From Symploca sp. SIO3C6 (GTDB lineage: Bacteria > Cyanobacteriota > Cyanobacteriia > Cyanobacteriales > Coleofasciculaceae): a stretch of 64,000 nucleotides of DNA. Each line of letters starts with the position of its first letter. Position 1 is the stretch's first letter. The notes under the pieces are model-generated. The model had not been told where the DNA came from, did no database searches, and saw only the letters and a list, made by a program, of their open reading frames with translations. The stretch lies in assembly GCA_010692425.1 (NCBI GenBank), contig JAAHHJ010000017.1:90084-154083 (forward strand), in the 5' to 3' direction. The position numbers were made by a program, and so were the translations under genes. Below, piece by piece: positions 46,525 to 56,775 of this stretch.

Positions 46525-47961
46525 TTGATGAACCTGCCACGGACCCCAGATTTGTCTATCTACCAGCTAGCTCTAGACAATCTTGCCTCTAACCGACCTC
46601 TTTTAGTTAATCATGCCACACTCACATCTCTGGTGGGGTCATTGATTGATGTCTTGATTGAAGCAAAAATTCCGGCAACACTGTGGGTTAAGCTCCTGCC
46701 ATCTGGAGGCTGGCAAGCAGAATTAAAGCGGTATCTGCAGTTATTAGATATTTCCCAAAGAATTTATCTATGTAGCTGTTCTGGAAATAAGTTGGTAGAG
46801 GAAAATGTTCTAATTGAACAGATTACTGATCTCAAGGGCAAATCTTGCATTTTCCCGGTAACTCTGGCAGCTGGGAACCAGCTTAAACAAGAGTGCTTTT
46901 TGATTGTGCTATCTGAACAATTTAGTAGTCTGATTGTAGCTTGCTCACTGCCTAAATCTAACTCAACCTTGGCGGTAGCCAGTAGGGAAATTGGGCCTTT
47001 ATTAACAGTTTGTACCTTTGAGCAGAGGGTTATTGAGAGAGTCTTAAAGGGTTTAACAGAAGTTATGGCTGTAGCGGATAATACTCCTGAAGAGTTACTA
47101 GGGGATTTGAAAACTCTCTTGCCACAAATTTGGGTTACTGATGCCAAGGAACTACTGACGCAGCTATTGCTGAAGCAATTAGAACGTAGCGATGATGTAT
47201 TTGAGCAACAGGCTATAAGCAATCACCTTGCGCAGTCTAGAAAAACTACCACAGCTTCAGTACCTGATTATCAGCAGCACAAGTACGAATTTCTCCAGCG
47301 ATTTGCTCAGGAACTGCGAACACCTTTGACTAATATGAAGACGGCTCTGAAGCTACTTGATTCACCTCAAAGTAAGTCACTACAGCGCCGAAGATATATG
47401 CAACTGCTTTATTTAGAGTGTGAACGCCAGAATTCCTTAATTACTGGGTTAGTAGAACTAGCTAAATTAGAAGATGACTTGCAGCTAACTGTCACAGAAC
47501 CAGTACAGGTGGCAGAGATTGTTCCAGGTGTGGTTAGTACCTATCAACCCATTGCTCAAGAGCAAGGCATCAAACTCTGCTACAGTTTGTCCCCTGAAAT
47601 TCCACCTGTTCTCTGCTTAGAAAATTGGCTGCGGCAAATCATCATCAATCTACTGCAAAATAGTCTCAAGTTTACCTCTAGTAGTGGTCAGGTAATGGTA
47701 GTGGTAACTCTTCAGGGCAAATATGTTCAACTGGAATTTATTGACAGTGGTGTTGGCATAAGTGCTGATGAAATACCTAAAATTTTCGATAGTTTTTATC
47801 GAGGACGTTCCACAACAGGAGAAGACATTGGTGCAGGTTTAGGTTTGACTATTGTGCAGCAGTTAGTAAGGCGTTGTGGGGGTTCAATTACAGTTACTAG
47901 CAAGTTAAATAAAGGCTCAAACTTTAAAGTTATGCTACCAGTTGCTACTCGCAGAAGTTAA
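46525..47961 (+). CDS. Histidine kinase-like protein with DICT domain and H-box His replaced by Gln
   Basis: 478 residues. Residues 1-240 resemble the DICT sensory region of cyanobacterial regulators. A dimerisation helix follows, FAQELRTPLTNMKTALKLL, where the normal SHELRTP histidine is Gln262 (CAG at 47308-47310). The ATPase part is intact: N box IIINLLQNSLKF, G1 DSGVGIS, F box FDSFYRG and G2 GAGLGLTIV. It can probably bind ATP but not autophosphorylate on the H-box. It may be an inactive partner or scaffold. Separate from murE (106 bp gap). Confidence 0.85.
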   Translation: MMNLPRTPDLSIYQLALDNLASNRPLLVNHATLTSLVGSLIDVLIEAKIPATLWVKLLPSGGWQAELKRYLQLLDISQRIYLCSCSGNKLVEENVLIEQITDLKGKSCIFPVTLAAGNQLKQECFLIVLSEQFSSLIVACSLPKSNSTLAVASREIGPLLTVCTFEQRVIERVLKGLTEVMAVADNTPEELLGDLKTLLPQIWVTDAKELLTQLLLKQLERSDDVFEQQAISNHLAQSRKTTTASVPDYQQHKYEFLQRFAQELRTPLTNMKTALKLLDSPQSKSLQRRRYMQLLYLECERQNSLITGLVELAKLEDDLQLTVTEPVQVAEIVPGVVSTYQPIAQEQGIKLCYSLSPEIPPVLCLENWLRQIIINLLQNSLKFTSSSGQVMVVVTLQGKYVQLEFIDSGVGISADEIPKIFDSFYRGRSTTGEDIGAGLGLTIVQQLVRRCGGSITVTSKLNKGSNFKVMLPVATRRS

Positions 47962-48108
47962 GATTTATAGTTACTAATTTAAAAGAAGAATACAAATAAT
48001 TTGATTTTAAATAATTTTAATTAGTGGGATTTTAGCTAGAATCTGAAGCAGAATTGACACTAATATAGACAGAGGGAGTGGGACGACAGTACATAGGAGA
48101 AGTGGTTT

Positions 48109-49693
48109 ATGGATGAGCATCCAGTAGGATTAAAGCCGACTATCCGTAGAACCTGGACTTTAAATAGACTCTAACAGGTACAATTTAACTGAAAAATCGG
48201 AGTACATACATCAAGGGGGCATGGCTTTAGTCTGTCGTGCCTATGATAAACAACTTGAACGATACGTTGCTGTCAAAGTTTTAGTAAATCCCACTAACAA
48301 ATCACGTAAACATTTCGCAGAAACTGCAAAGTTAGCTCTCAAGATTTCTGATGAACCATACTTCTTAACAGTGTATGAAGCTCATCTTTATGAGAGCCAA
48401 AGTTATGCGGAATATCCATATATTATTATGCAGTATGTTGGAGATAAGCCTTCAGAAGGAATAAACGAAGGAGAGAAGTCTCTCAGAAGATTTATTGGGG
48501 ATACTAAAGATAAACTTTCACCAGAAAAAGTAAGAAACATAATATTAATTTTGGGGCGTACTATTCAAAACTTGAATCAGCAACATATGAATATCAAGCC
48601 TTCTAATATTATGCTCAAACAAACTGAATACATTAATAAAAGACAGAAAGAAATTTCCAGGAATTCTCTAAAAAAATATGTACCTTTTCTTTCTCCTTTG
48701 ATGTGGCATAAAACTTTAAATAAATAAATTGTTTTAAAAAATCTCGAAAAGAGATTGGAAAACATTAAAAAATATAGCAATTTATTTTACTTTCTAGAAG
48801 ACCTCGCCTATCTACCACCAGAATTATTTAGTAATGTGTGGCACAAAAATAAGATTGACCAGTATATTCTTGGTCTTTTAGCTTATGAATTACTTGCTGG
48901 AAAAATGCCAGTGACTATCAAGAAATTGGATGTCGTTAAATTTCAAAAGAATCCGATTCAAATCTTTGAAGATATAAGGAAAAGTCTTGAAAAAGAAGGA
49001 GCCAGAGCCTTTAAAGCTAATTTAGAGACAATAGATATAGACAACTGCCCTGACTCATTTAGAAAAGCTATTTTAAAGATGATATCAAGAGAGCCTGACA
49101 GTAGATTCGATAGTCTTGAAGAGGCTTTAGATACAATCGATAGAGATTATGAACTTATTGTTGCTAAAGAAAGCTTTGGGCGTTGTCTTCAAAAAAAAGA
49201 TTTTTTTTACTATTTTTATAAGAACTTCAGAGAACGTTTAAATAGTGAAATACCTGGAAAATTTGATGCAATGTTTGAACGAATTGACAAAGGCAAAAAA
49301 TATCCAGAACACTCTAATGATCCAGAAAGTACTTGGAATCGTCATTACGATATGCTGAAAGAGGCAATCTTATTACTGTTCGCTTTCTACGACCAAGAAA
49401 ATAGAGGTGAGTTTAATATTCTCAGCCGAATTACTGAATATTATGCTGGTATTTCTCGACAAAAAGACAGTCAATTTTTTCACATTCATGGAGATGACTT
49501 CAGTGTATTCATGGACACTTTAATCGAAACAATTTGTGGTGGCAATGACGAGACAGAGAAAAGTCCATTTGATGAAAAGTGTCAAAGCGTTAACGAAAGG
49601 GAAATAATTCGCTTTTGTTGGGAAAAAGTCTTAAAAGAAGGTATTGAATATATGAAAGCCTACATTGAGCACAATCACAAGAAAATCAGTTAA
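48109..49693 (+). pseudogene. Broken Ser/Thr pseudokinase with C-terminal globin-like domain
   Basis: The gene starts with ATG 48109 behind AGGAGA and reads MDEHPVGLKPTIRRTWTLN, then is broken at about 48163 by what looks like a 7-nt insertion (AGACTCT). The kinase resumes as RYNLTEK...HQGGMALVCRAYD, with Lys in YVAVKVL. A TAA at 48725 splits the frame again, with the same frame continuing LAYLPPELFS. The catalytic loop is HMNIKPSN in place of HxDxKxxN (codon AAT 48590-48592) and no DFG is seen. The last 180 residues (SFGRCLQKKDFFYYFYKNF ... FCWEKVLKEGIEYMKAYI) have the helix pattern of a globin-like sensor. It was a pseudokinase before decay. Globin assignment is inference. Confidence 0.7.
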
Positions 49694-49918
49694 AGCTTGT
49701 AAATTAATCTAACCACGTATCTAGGAAAGGCAAAGCTGAAATTATTGCACAGTAAGGGTTTTAAATTAATTAAAGAATGGGCTGAAAAGTTTATTATCTA
49801 AGGGTTAGAGAGATTTGGCTAGAGAAAGATCGGGCAGAAGATTGAAAAAAAAGGCTAAATTTTATAGAAGTTAAAGGGAATTACTTGAGCAATAGCAACT
49901 AGGGCAATGTTCAACAGC

Positions 49919-51319
49919 TTAAAAACCTAAAATCAGCCTTGCCACATACAAATAAACGATAATACCTAGAATATCAATAATCGTAGTCATCAAGGGAATA
50001 GACATTAAAGCTGGGTCTAAACCTAAGAAATAAAATAAAAAGACTAGTGCTGAACCAGCTACAGTTGCTAAGACAGTAATTATAAATAAACTAATGCCTA
50101 CGACTAAGGACACGAGCCAATCTCCTTGGAGAAGGTAAGACCAAGGTATAGTTATAACTCCTAGAATTAAACCCAACAGCGCTCCTGCCATTGCCTCCCT
50201 GCCAATTACCCAGAGTGCCTGATTTGAGCGAATTTCATTAGTGCTGATACCCCTAATCACTGTCGTTGATGATTGGGCTCCGACATCACCACCACTATCG
50301 ATCAAAAATGGGATAAATGCGATTAAGGCGATTACTTGCATCAGAAACTCTTCTTGCACTCTCAGCAGCACTCCTGCCAAGGAGCTAGCACAGAATACAA
50401 ATAGCAGCCAAAACAAGCGCCTGCCTACAACCTTAAGGATGCTAGTCTGAAAATAGCGATCGCCTCCAGATTGAATACCGCCGAGATTATGGATATCTTT
50501 AGTAGTTTCTTCCTCTAAAATGTCAATCACATCATCAACAGTGACTATACCAACAAGACGCTGCTCTGCATCCACTACAGGTAGTGCAATAAAGTCATAG
50601 TGTTGAAGTTCACGAGCTACTTCTTCCTGCTCTGTGTCTGTGTAAACACAGATTACATGAGGATTCATGATTTCGTCGATGGTTTGTTCAGGCTGGGCAA
50701 TGACTAAGTCACGTAGCGATAAATTCCCAAGCAGGCGATGAGCTGCATCTGTGACGTAGAGGGAATAAATGGTTTCACTAGTATCGGCTAAACTGCGAGT
50801 GCGCTCGAAGGCTTGGCTAACACTCCAACTGGCTTTGAGGGAGATGTACTCCGGTGTCATGATCCTGCCGGCTGTATTGGGCTTGTATCCTAAAAGTAGA
50901 GCGGTTGCTTCTCGTTGTTGATGAGAAAGTCCTACTAATAGACGACGGACAACTTTTGCTGGTAATTCGTCAAATAGCCTGGCTCGGTCATCTGGAGACA
51001 TATTATCGATTACTTCGAGGACATCGTGGCGCTTTAAGTCCTCAATGAGTCCTTGCTGTACGCTGGAATCAAGGTACTCATAGACTTCGATGGCTCGATC
51101 TTTAGAGAGTAAGCGAAAGGCAATCGCCTGCATAGCTTCTGGCAAACCCTCAATTGCTTCGGCAATATCGACAGGTTGCACAGGTATAAGCACTACTTTG
51201 GCAGCTTCCAAGTTTCCTAACTCCAGCAGTCCTTTGAGCTCAGAGCAGACTAACTGCCTTAGCTCCTGACGTGATACAGACTGCACGGAAACAAATGAAT
51301 GGTCTTTCAAGACAGGCAC
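49919..51319 (-). CDS. mgtE: Magnesium transporter MgtE
   Basis: 466 residues: an N-terminal superhelical domain, a CBS pair (about 150-270; IDEIMNPHVICVYTDTEQEE, GIVTVDDVIDILEEE) and five transmembrane helices with the pore segments IDSGGDVGAQSSTTVIRG and GLDPALMSIPLMTTIIDILG. Mg2+ channel gated by cytoplasmic Mg2+ bound to the CBS and N domains. Complete. No mgtE riboswitch was recognised upstream. Confidence 0.95.
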   Translation of the reverse strand: MPVLKDHSFVSVQSVSRQELRQLVCSELKGLLELGNLEAAKVVLIPVQPVDIAEAIEGLPEAMQAIAFRLLSKDRAIEVYEYLDSSVQQGLIEDLKRHDVLEVIDNMSPDDRARLFDELPAKVVRRLLVGLSHQQREATALLLGYKPNTAGRIMTPEYISLKASWSVSQAFERTRSLADTSETIYSLYVTDAAHRLLGNLSLRDLVIAQPEQTIDEIMNPHVICVYTDTEQEEVARELQHYDFIALPVVDAEQRLVGIVTVDDVIDILEEETTKDIHNLGGIQSGGDRYFQTSILKVVGRRLFWLLFVFCASSLAGVLLRVQEEFLMQVIALIAFIPFLIDSGGDVGAQSSTTVIRGISTNEIRSNQALWVIGREAMAGALLGLILGVITIPWSYLLQGDWLVSLVVGISLFIITVLATVAGSALVFLFYFLGLDPALMSIPLMTTIIDILGIIVYLYVARLILGF

Positions 51320-51551
51320 CGCTGATCAACCCATGCACAACGCACGCAACCAAGGGAAAATCTACTTTTCTAAATCTTTACCTCTTAATTTTTTGTGAGC
51401 AGAGATATAGTCAAACTATCATACAATCTTGTAACTGCACCACATCTCGGTTTTTAGTTAGCTAAACCGCGAGAAGCCCCGCGCTGTACCTTGATTGTCA
51501 GCGTCGGGAGTATGTCACTTGTAAAAAGTCTTCTCAAAACAAGAGGGTTTT

Positions 51552-53348
51552 ATGAGAAAATTTCTGGGACTGGCATTATTAGGAGCTATGATCACTTCAC
51601 AGGTTTGGGCAGAGCAATCTCTTTTTCTTGCCTATCCCCTAGCTGATCATCAGACAACTGCTGAAAAAATTTTCTTGATTGGTACAGCGCCAGCATTAGG
51701 AGAAGTTTTGATCAATGGTAAGGTGATTAAGCGTAGTCCTGCTGGGCATTTTGCGCCGAGTTTTCCCCTGCAAGTGGGAGAAAATGTGTTTACTTTGCGC
51801 TATCAAAATCAGGAAGTTGAAGTTAAAGTTACGCGGCTCTCAACAGAGGTAAAAGTACCAGTGGGTTTGGAATTTGGCGAAGATTCCCTTACCCCAGCAG
51901 CGGATATTGCTAGATTACCAGGTGAACTAATTTGCTTTGGAGCAATCGCTCCTGTAAATGCCAAGGTTGTAGTGAGTGTTGGTAATCAAACTATTGCTTT
52001 GTTACCTCAATCCCAGAATGTTCAATTGCCTCCCAATTCCGCTGTCTTGACTGCGCAAAATCAGCCCACTACTCAATTTACTGGGCAATACCAAGCTTGC
52101 GCAGCTGCTGAAGTTGCCGCTGAGTTAGGACAACCTCAATACCAGTTAAAGTTGAATGGCGAAACCCTCAGCCAGAGTGCTCCTGGAAAAGTGTCAATTC
52201 TCTCGCCGACGCAACTAGAAGTTGCTGAAGTCACTGTTGATGCTGGCGTGGCACGCACTGGGCCAAGTACTGACTATTCTCGCTTGACGCCTTTGCCCAA
52301 AGCAACAAGAGCTACTGTCACTGCCAAAGAAGGAGAATGGGTGCGCCTTGACTACGGTGGTTGGATTAAAGCTGAGGAAGTTCGCATTATCGATGCTGTA
52401 GTACCGCCCTTGTCACTAATTCGTAGTGTTAGTACTCGTCAGGTTGAGGGAGCCACAGAAGTTGTATTTCCCCTGCAAACACCTGTACCAGTAAATGTGC
52501 AGCAGGGAGACCGCACTTTAACACTAACTCTCTACAATACTACCGCTCAAACCGATACGATTTATGTTGAGGAAGAACCCCTCATCTCTCGTCTCGACTG
52601 GCAACCTCTCCTCCCTCCTTTCGGTGGAGGCAAGGGGGGTGTGCAATATACTTTTCACTTGAAATCGCCTCGGCAGTGGGGTTACAACCTCAGGTATGAG
52701 GGTACAAGTCTAATTTTAAGCTTGCGCCATCCACCGAAGAGGGAGACTCGCTTAAGGGCCTATGGCGGTGCGCCGTTAGATGAGAACCAATCTTTATCTG
52801 GAATCAAAATCCTCATCGATCCTGGACATGGTGGTGATGAATTGGGGGCAATTGGTCCTAATGGTTATCCGGAAAAAGATGTTAACTTAGTTGTTTCCAA
52901 ACTCTTGCAAAAGGAATTAGTAAAGCGAGGAGCAACAGTTTACATGACGAGACAGGAAGATGAGTTTGTCTCCCTCAAAGATCGTGTGCAGATGATTGAT
53001 GAACTAGAACCAGCGATCGCACTTTCAATTCATTACAATGCTTTGCCAGATAATGGCGATGCGGTTAATACTGCTGGCGTTGGTATGTTTTGGTATCACC
53101 CCCAAGCACAGGGTTTATCAGTATTTTTACATAACTATTTGGTCAAACAGCTGGGGCGTCCTTCCTATGGTGTATTTTGGAATAACTTGGCACTGACTCG
53201 TCCCCACACAGCACCTGCTGTACTTTTGGAATTGGGTTTTATGATTAATCCGATGGAGTTTGAGTGGATTGAGAACCAGCAACAACAGGAAAAGTTAGCT
53301 GTGGCAATTGCTGATGGTGTTACTCAATGGTTTCAGGATGGTGATTGA
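51552..53348 (+). CDS. N-acetylmuramoyl-L-alanine amidase (AmiC-like)
   Basis: 598 residues with a signal peptide. A bacterial SH3 domain lies at about 235-285 (GVARTGPSTDYSRLTPLP, EWVRLDYGGWIKAEEV), a linker follows, and the C-terminus is the Amidase_3 zinc enzyme: Zn ligands in IDPGHGGDE, YPEKDVN and SIHYNA and catalytic Glu in LLELGFMIN. Cuts the amide bond in cell-wall peptides at septa; in filamentous cyanobacteria such enzymes open the nanopores for cell-cell channels. A glycine-rich loop LLPPFGGGKGGVQY near residue 353 seems to be a repeat-derived insert. Confidence 0.92.
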   Translation: MRKFLGLALLGAMITSQVWAEQSLFLAYPLADHQTTAEKIFLIGTAPALGEVLINGKVIKRSPAGHFAPSFPLQVGENVFTLRYQNQEVEVKVTRLSTEVKVPVGLEFGEDSLTPAADIARLPGELICFGAIAPVNAKVVVSVGNQTIALLPQSQNVQLPPNSAVLTAQNQPTTQFTGQYQACAAAEVAAELGQPQYQLKLNGETLSQSAPGKVSILSPTQLEVAEVTVDAGVARTGPSTDYSRLTPLPKATRATVTAKEGEWVRLDYGGWIKAEEVRIIDAVVPPLSLIRSVSTRQVEGATEVVFPLQTPVPVNVQQGDRTLTLTLYNTTAQTDTIYVEEEPLISRLDWQPLLPPFGGGKGGVQYTFHLKSPRQWGYNLRYEGTSLILSLRHPPKRETRLRAYGGAPLDENQSLSGIKILIDPGHGGDELGAIGPNGYPEKDVNLVVSKLLQKELVKRGATVYMTRQEDEFVSLKDRVQMIDELEPAIALSIHYNALPDNGDAVNTAGVGMFWYHPQAQGLSVFLHNYLVKQLGRPSYGVFWNNLALTRPHTAPAVLLELGFMINPMEFEWIENQQQQEKLAVAIADGVTQWFQDGD

Positions 53349-53354
53349 GGATTT

Positions 53355-53392
53355 TAAGTAATAACTAATAACTAATAAGTAATCACTAATAA
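53355..53392. repeat. Heptamer tandem repeat (TAACTAA/AAGTAAT)
   Basis: Four or five degenerate 7-nt units behind the amidase gene, of the same family as 25703-25735 and 33921-33951. Confidence 0.7.
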
Positions 53393-53489
53393 TCAGACAT
53401 ATTGTTTTTGTCGCTGTATTAGGAAGTATTACTTATGGAGTAAAATTAACCAAGAATAATATTATGTGATCGCAATAGTTTTTTAAAAA

Positions 53490-53738
53490 ATGATTGTTGG
53501 TACAGCACAAGCGGCAGATCTTCTCGGCATATCTACAGCGCGAGTACGCCTGCTCCTCAAGCAAGGCAGGATTCAAGGAGCCTATAAGATTGGCAGATTC
53601 TGGGTAATTCCGCTATTTGACGGAATGCCAGTAATCAGTAAAGGGCATCGAGGACCAAAAGCCCGATGGCAGAGGAAACGTCATCCTCTTACTTTTATCC
53701 ACGCTAATCAGCATGCAATTCACCAAAACAAAAAGTAG
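53490..53738 (+). CDS. Small helix-turn-helix DNA-binding protein
   Basis: 82 residues. Helix-turn-helix of the excisionase/MerR-like type (GTAQAADLLGISTARVRLLL, GAYKIGRFWVIP), then a basic tail (HRGPKARWQRKRH). Probably a DNA-binding regulator. No mobile element is seen beside it. ATG 53490 is preceded by a weak ribosome site. Confidence 0.75.
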   Translation: MIVGTAQAADLLGISTARVRLLLKQGRIQGAYKIGRFWVIPLFDGMPVISKGHRGPKARWQRKRHPLTFIHANQHAIHQNKK

Positions 53739-54050
53739 AGGGAGCGTTTAGAGAACATCCTTGAGCTTGTTTTTAAAATGCCTCTGGTGGATACTTGGCA
53801 GTTATCTGCTCTACGCTTATTCCCACCGCCTGGCAAATAATCTAAATTTCTGTCTTTTAGTGTTGGACATTACTAAAGTATAACTCTCACCATCTGATGG
53901 GTTCGAGAATTGCTACAGCAACGAGCCACCTCCCGCCAAACTAGAGAGCCTAGCGGGAGTACTCTCGCCACAATCTATCGATCTATATTCACCCTTGATG
54001 ATCGAGAAGAACCTATTTTATACCATAGAGAGTTGTTTTGCCAAGACCAC
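53739..54050. other. Spacer between HTH gene and BtuF-like gene
   Basis: No gene or RNA recognised; a short open frame at 53910-54116 is incidental. Confidence 0.5.
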
Positions 54051-54992
54051 TTAAGTCTGAGCAGCTCTCAAGCTCTCCCACCCAGTTCCTTCATAGCCAA
54101 AATTGAACAGCTCTGAATGTAGAATCTCTGCCAAAATTTCTAAAGAATCTACTAGTCGTGGTCCTGGACGATTGAAATAAGCATTGCCATCACTAATATA
54201 AATCTTGCTATTGCCGACAGCTTGCAATTTTGACCACTCTGGATGTTGAGTAAGTTGCTGGGCTTCCTGTCGCGTGCGTTCTAAATCAAAGCCGCAGGGC
54301 ATAATAATTATTACTTCTGGATCAGCCTTTACCAAATCCTCCCATTGGAGGTAAGGGGAAGCTTCGCCTAAAGTTCCAAATAAAGGTTTGCCACCAGCAA
54401 TTTTTACTAATTCTGGAATCCAATTAGCAGCTGCCATCAGGGGCTCAGTCCACTCGATGCAAGCGACTGTGGGACAGGCTTTTTCCGGTAACACTTGTGT
54501 CTTTTGCCTACAGGCTTCAAGGCGAGACTGCAATTGAGTCAGCAGAGGTTGTGATTCTACTCCTAGATTGGTAGCAACTCGCTCAATATCTGTCCAAACT
54601 TCGGTAAGTAAATTTGGCTGCAAGGAAATCAGCTTAGGGTTGCTACGAGTAAGTGTAGCAACAGCTTTCTCGACAACATCAAGGTTAACAGCACAAACGT
54701 CGCATTGATCTTGAGTGACAATGTGGGTTGGTTGCAACTTTTCTAGGACATCTGTTTTGATTTGGTAAATACTAAGGGCTTTCTGTACTAAATTGAGGAC
54801 ATCAGCATCAATTTGGGCGCTGGGTTTTTCGCTGTTGATTTGTGCCTCAGTACAAATAGACCGGTCTTGAATTTCTGGAGGATAGTCACATTCGTGCGAT
54901 CGCCCTACAATTTTATCAGCTAAGCCTAATGCTGCAACTATTTCTGTAGCGCTGGGGATCAAAGTAACGATTCTTAGGTTTGAAGAAGTCAT
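54051..54992 (-). CDS. Cobalamin-binding protein (BtuF-like)
   Basis: 313 residues of a periplasmic-binding fold for B12: RIVTLIPSATEIVAALGLAD, IVGRSHECDYPP, TQDQCDVCAVN and GFDLERTRQEAQQL. Similar to BtuF but without a signal peptide, as in many cyanobacterial homologues, so it may be cytoplasmic or the start may be misplaced. Binding of cobalamin is by family, not shown. No riboswitch seen upstream. The TetR gene lies 48 bp upstream on the same strand. Confidence 0.8.
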   Translation of the reverse strand: MTSSNLRIVTLIPSATEIVAALGLADKIVGRSHECDYPPEIQDRSICTEAQINSEKPSAQIDADVLNLVQKALSIYQIKTDVLEKLQPTHIVTQDQCDVCAVNLDVVEKAVATLTRSNPKLISLQPNLLTEVWTDIERVATNLGVESQPLLTQLQSRLEACRQKTQVLPEKACPTVACIEWTEPLMAAANWIPELVKIAGGKPLFGTLGEASPYLQWEDLVKADPEVIIIMPCGFDLERTRQEAQQLTQHPEWSKLQAVGNSKIYISDGNAYFNRPGPRLVDSLEILAEILHSELFNFGYEGTGWESLRAAQT

Positions 54993-55040
54993 TGGCTTGT
55001 AGATTTAAAATTAAGTAAAAATTCATAAATATTGCAGATT

Positions 55041-55598
55041 TTAGCTGACAATTTTATCTTCTAAGAGGTTCTCAGGCAGATTAGCCAAAATTCGCTTAAA
55101 GGGGGCTATATCATCTAGTCCTCTAACCAACACCAACGCCCCTTGGATTTGTATCACTGCATCCTCTGCCCTTTGCCGTGCTATTGTTGACTCAATTCCT
55201 GCCTCAACTAACACTTGAGCTAGTTGATCAATCCACGTTTTGAGAGCCTGCTGGATTGGTGCGTGGAATAAATCATTAGCCTGTCCTAAAGACATGACAT
55301 TGAGTAAGCAAGTATTCTGCCCTTGAGAATAAAACTCATTTAAGTTCTGGCACATTACCCGGAGGCGTTGGCTAGGGTTGTCATTGGTTCGCAAACTAGC
55401 CAGAATTGTTGTCTCGAAACAACTATTGATGTATTCCAACACAGCTTCTGCCATCTCTTCCTTGCCTTTGGGAAAGTGGTGATAGAGACTGGCTCTCCCT
55501 AACCCTGTTGCCTCAGAGAGACGGGAAAGTGTGGCTCCCTCATAGCCATACTGTCTAAATACTCCAATCAGTTTAGCAATAGTTTTTTCTCTAGACAT
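55041..55598 (-). CDS. TetR family transcriptional regulator
   Basis: 185 residues. N-terminal helix-turn-helix (YGYEGATLSRLSEATGLGRA, SLYHHFPKGKEEMAEAVL) and a C-terminal ligand domain with a cysteine (NTCLLNVMSLG). The pattern resembles repressors of small reductase or efflux genes. It is followed by the BtuF-like gene (48 bp); it might regulate it or the AI-2E permease gene. Confidence 0.88.
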   Translation of the reverse strand: MSREKTIAKLIGVFRQYGYEGATLSRLSEATGLGRASLYHHFPKGKEEMAEAVLEYINSCFETTILASLRTNDNPSQRLRVMCQNLNEFYSQGQNTCLLNVMSLGQANDLFHAPIQQALKTWIDQLAQVLVEAGIESTIARQRAEDAVIQIQGALVLVRGLDDIAPFKRILANLPENLLEDKIVS

Positions 55599-55680
55599 AT
55601 TTTAATCGGCTTTGATAAAACAGCAAAGAAGTATAGAAGTGACAAGATTGAGCGCTACCAAATTCAGCTCAGGGAAGATG

Positions 55681-56775
55681 TCACTGTCTGGAGTCGTTAC
55701 CTTCAAACGTCGCTGCCGGCTTTAATTGTTTTTGAGCAACACTTTCTCCCTGTTGATCCAAAATATCCTTAATCAGGGCTTCTTCAATCCAGGTTTTAAC
55801 AACTACAGTCAAGGGTAGTGCTAGCACTAACCCGAGGAAACCTAAAAAGTGGGTAAAGAAAATCTGAGCAGTTAAAGTTGCTGCAGGTAATAGCGAAACC
55901 TGCTTTTGCATGACCATCGGGCTAAACCAATAGCTTTCTATATTTTGGATGACAATGTAGAGGATTATAATGGCGATCGCTTTCCAGGGAGCGTCGAGAA
56001 GAGCTACTGAGATGGGAAAGACGACGCTGGTAACTGGACCAATATTGGGAATGAAGTTAAATACTCCTGCCATAAGTGCATGGGCAAGTACAAAGCGGAT
56101 CCCTAATATCCATAAACCAATGCCGCTCAAAGTGGCGACAAATAGGGAGTTAATCACAATACCTCCCATCCAGCTAAGCAGGGCAATTTCACACTGACAG
56201 AGAATATTATCTGCCCGTTGCCGATAGAAGGAAGGAAATAACCGCACTATTGTCCGGCGGTAGTTGGTTGGATTTGCTAATAACATTAGGGTGAGTACAA
56301 TCACCAACAGAAGCTGTAGCAGGGTTGTTAAAGAATTAGAAAAGAAGGCGAAAAAGTTTCCGAGTAAATTCTGAGCTAAAAGTCCAATCTGCTGGGTCAA
56401 ATCTGAAAGATCAGGTAATTCTATTTGTTCTTGTCGAGGAAGCCAGGCTGGTGGTTTTTTCATCAATTGCTCAATCCAATCGATGAATTGTTCAAAGCCG
56501 ACGGGAACCAGTTTAATTAATTCCTGAAACTGAGCTAGGAAAGGAGGCATCACCAAACTTACAAACAATGCCCCAAACAGTAGTACTGAGCTGAGCGCTA
56601 CTAGCACTGCCTTGCCGCGCCTCATGCCAAACTGCTGTATCCAGCGCACAAAACTATTGAGGGCGATTGCCAGCACTACGGCTGTAAAAATCAGCATTAA
56701 TATCTGGCGAAATTTCCACAGGATGATGAGAGATATAATCAGGCAAAGTAAGGCAATCCAATCACCTAGTTTCAC
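55681..56775 (-). CDS. AI-2E / PerM family transporter
   Basis: 364 residues, about eight helices, with the family loop around residue 245 (ALMAGVFNFIPNIGPVTSVV) and ILGIRFVLAHALMAG. Members include the AI-2 exporter TqsA and Na+/H+ antiporters; the substrate here is unknown. Lies 83 bp upstream of the TetR gene on the same strand. Confidence 0.85.
   Translation of the reverse strand: MKLGDWIALLCLIISLIILWKFRQILMLIFTAVVLAIALNSFVRWIQQFGMRRGKAVLVALSSVLLFGALFVSLVMPPFLAQFQELIKLVPVGFEQFIDWIEQLMKKPPAWLPRQEQIELPDLSDLTQQIGLLAQNLLGNFFAFFSNSLTTLLQLLLVIVLTLMLLANPTNYRRTIVRLFPSFYRQRADNILCQCEIALLSWMGGIVINSLFVATLSGIGLWILGIRFVLAHALMAGVFNFIPNIGPVTSVVFPISVALLDAPWKAIAIIILYIVIQNIESYWFSPMVMQKQVSLLPAATLTAQIFFTHFLGFLGLVLALPLTVVVKTWIEEALIKDILDQQGESVAQKQLKPAATFEGNDSRQ

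Noticed and set aside
53910..54116. 68-residue open frame
   Set aside because: Overlaps the end of the BtuF-like gene and has no ribosome site.
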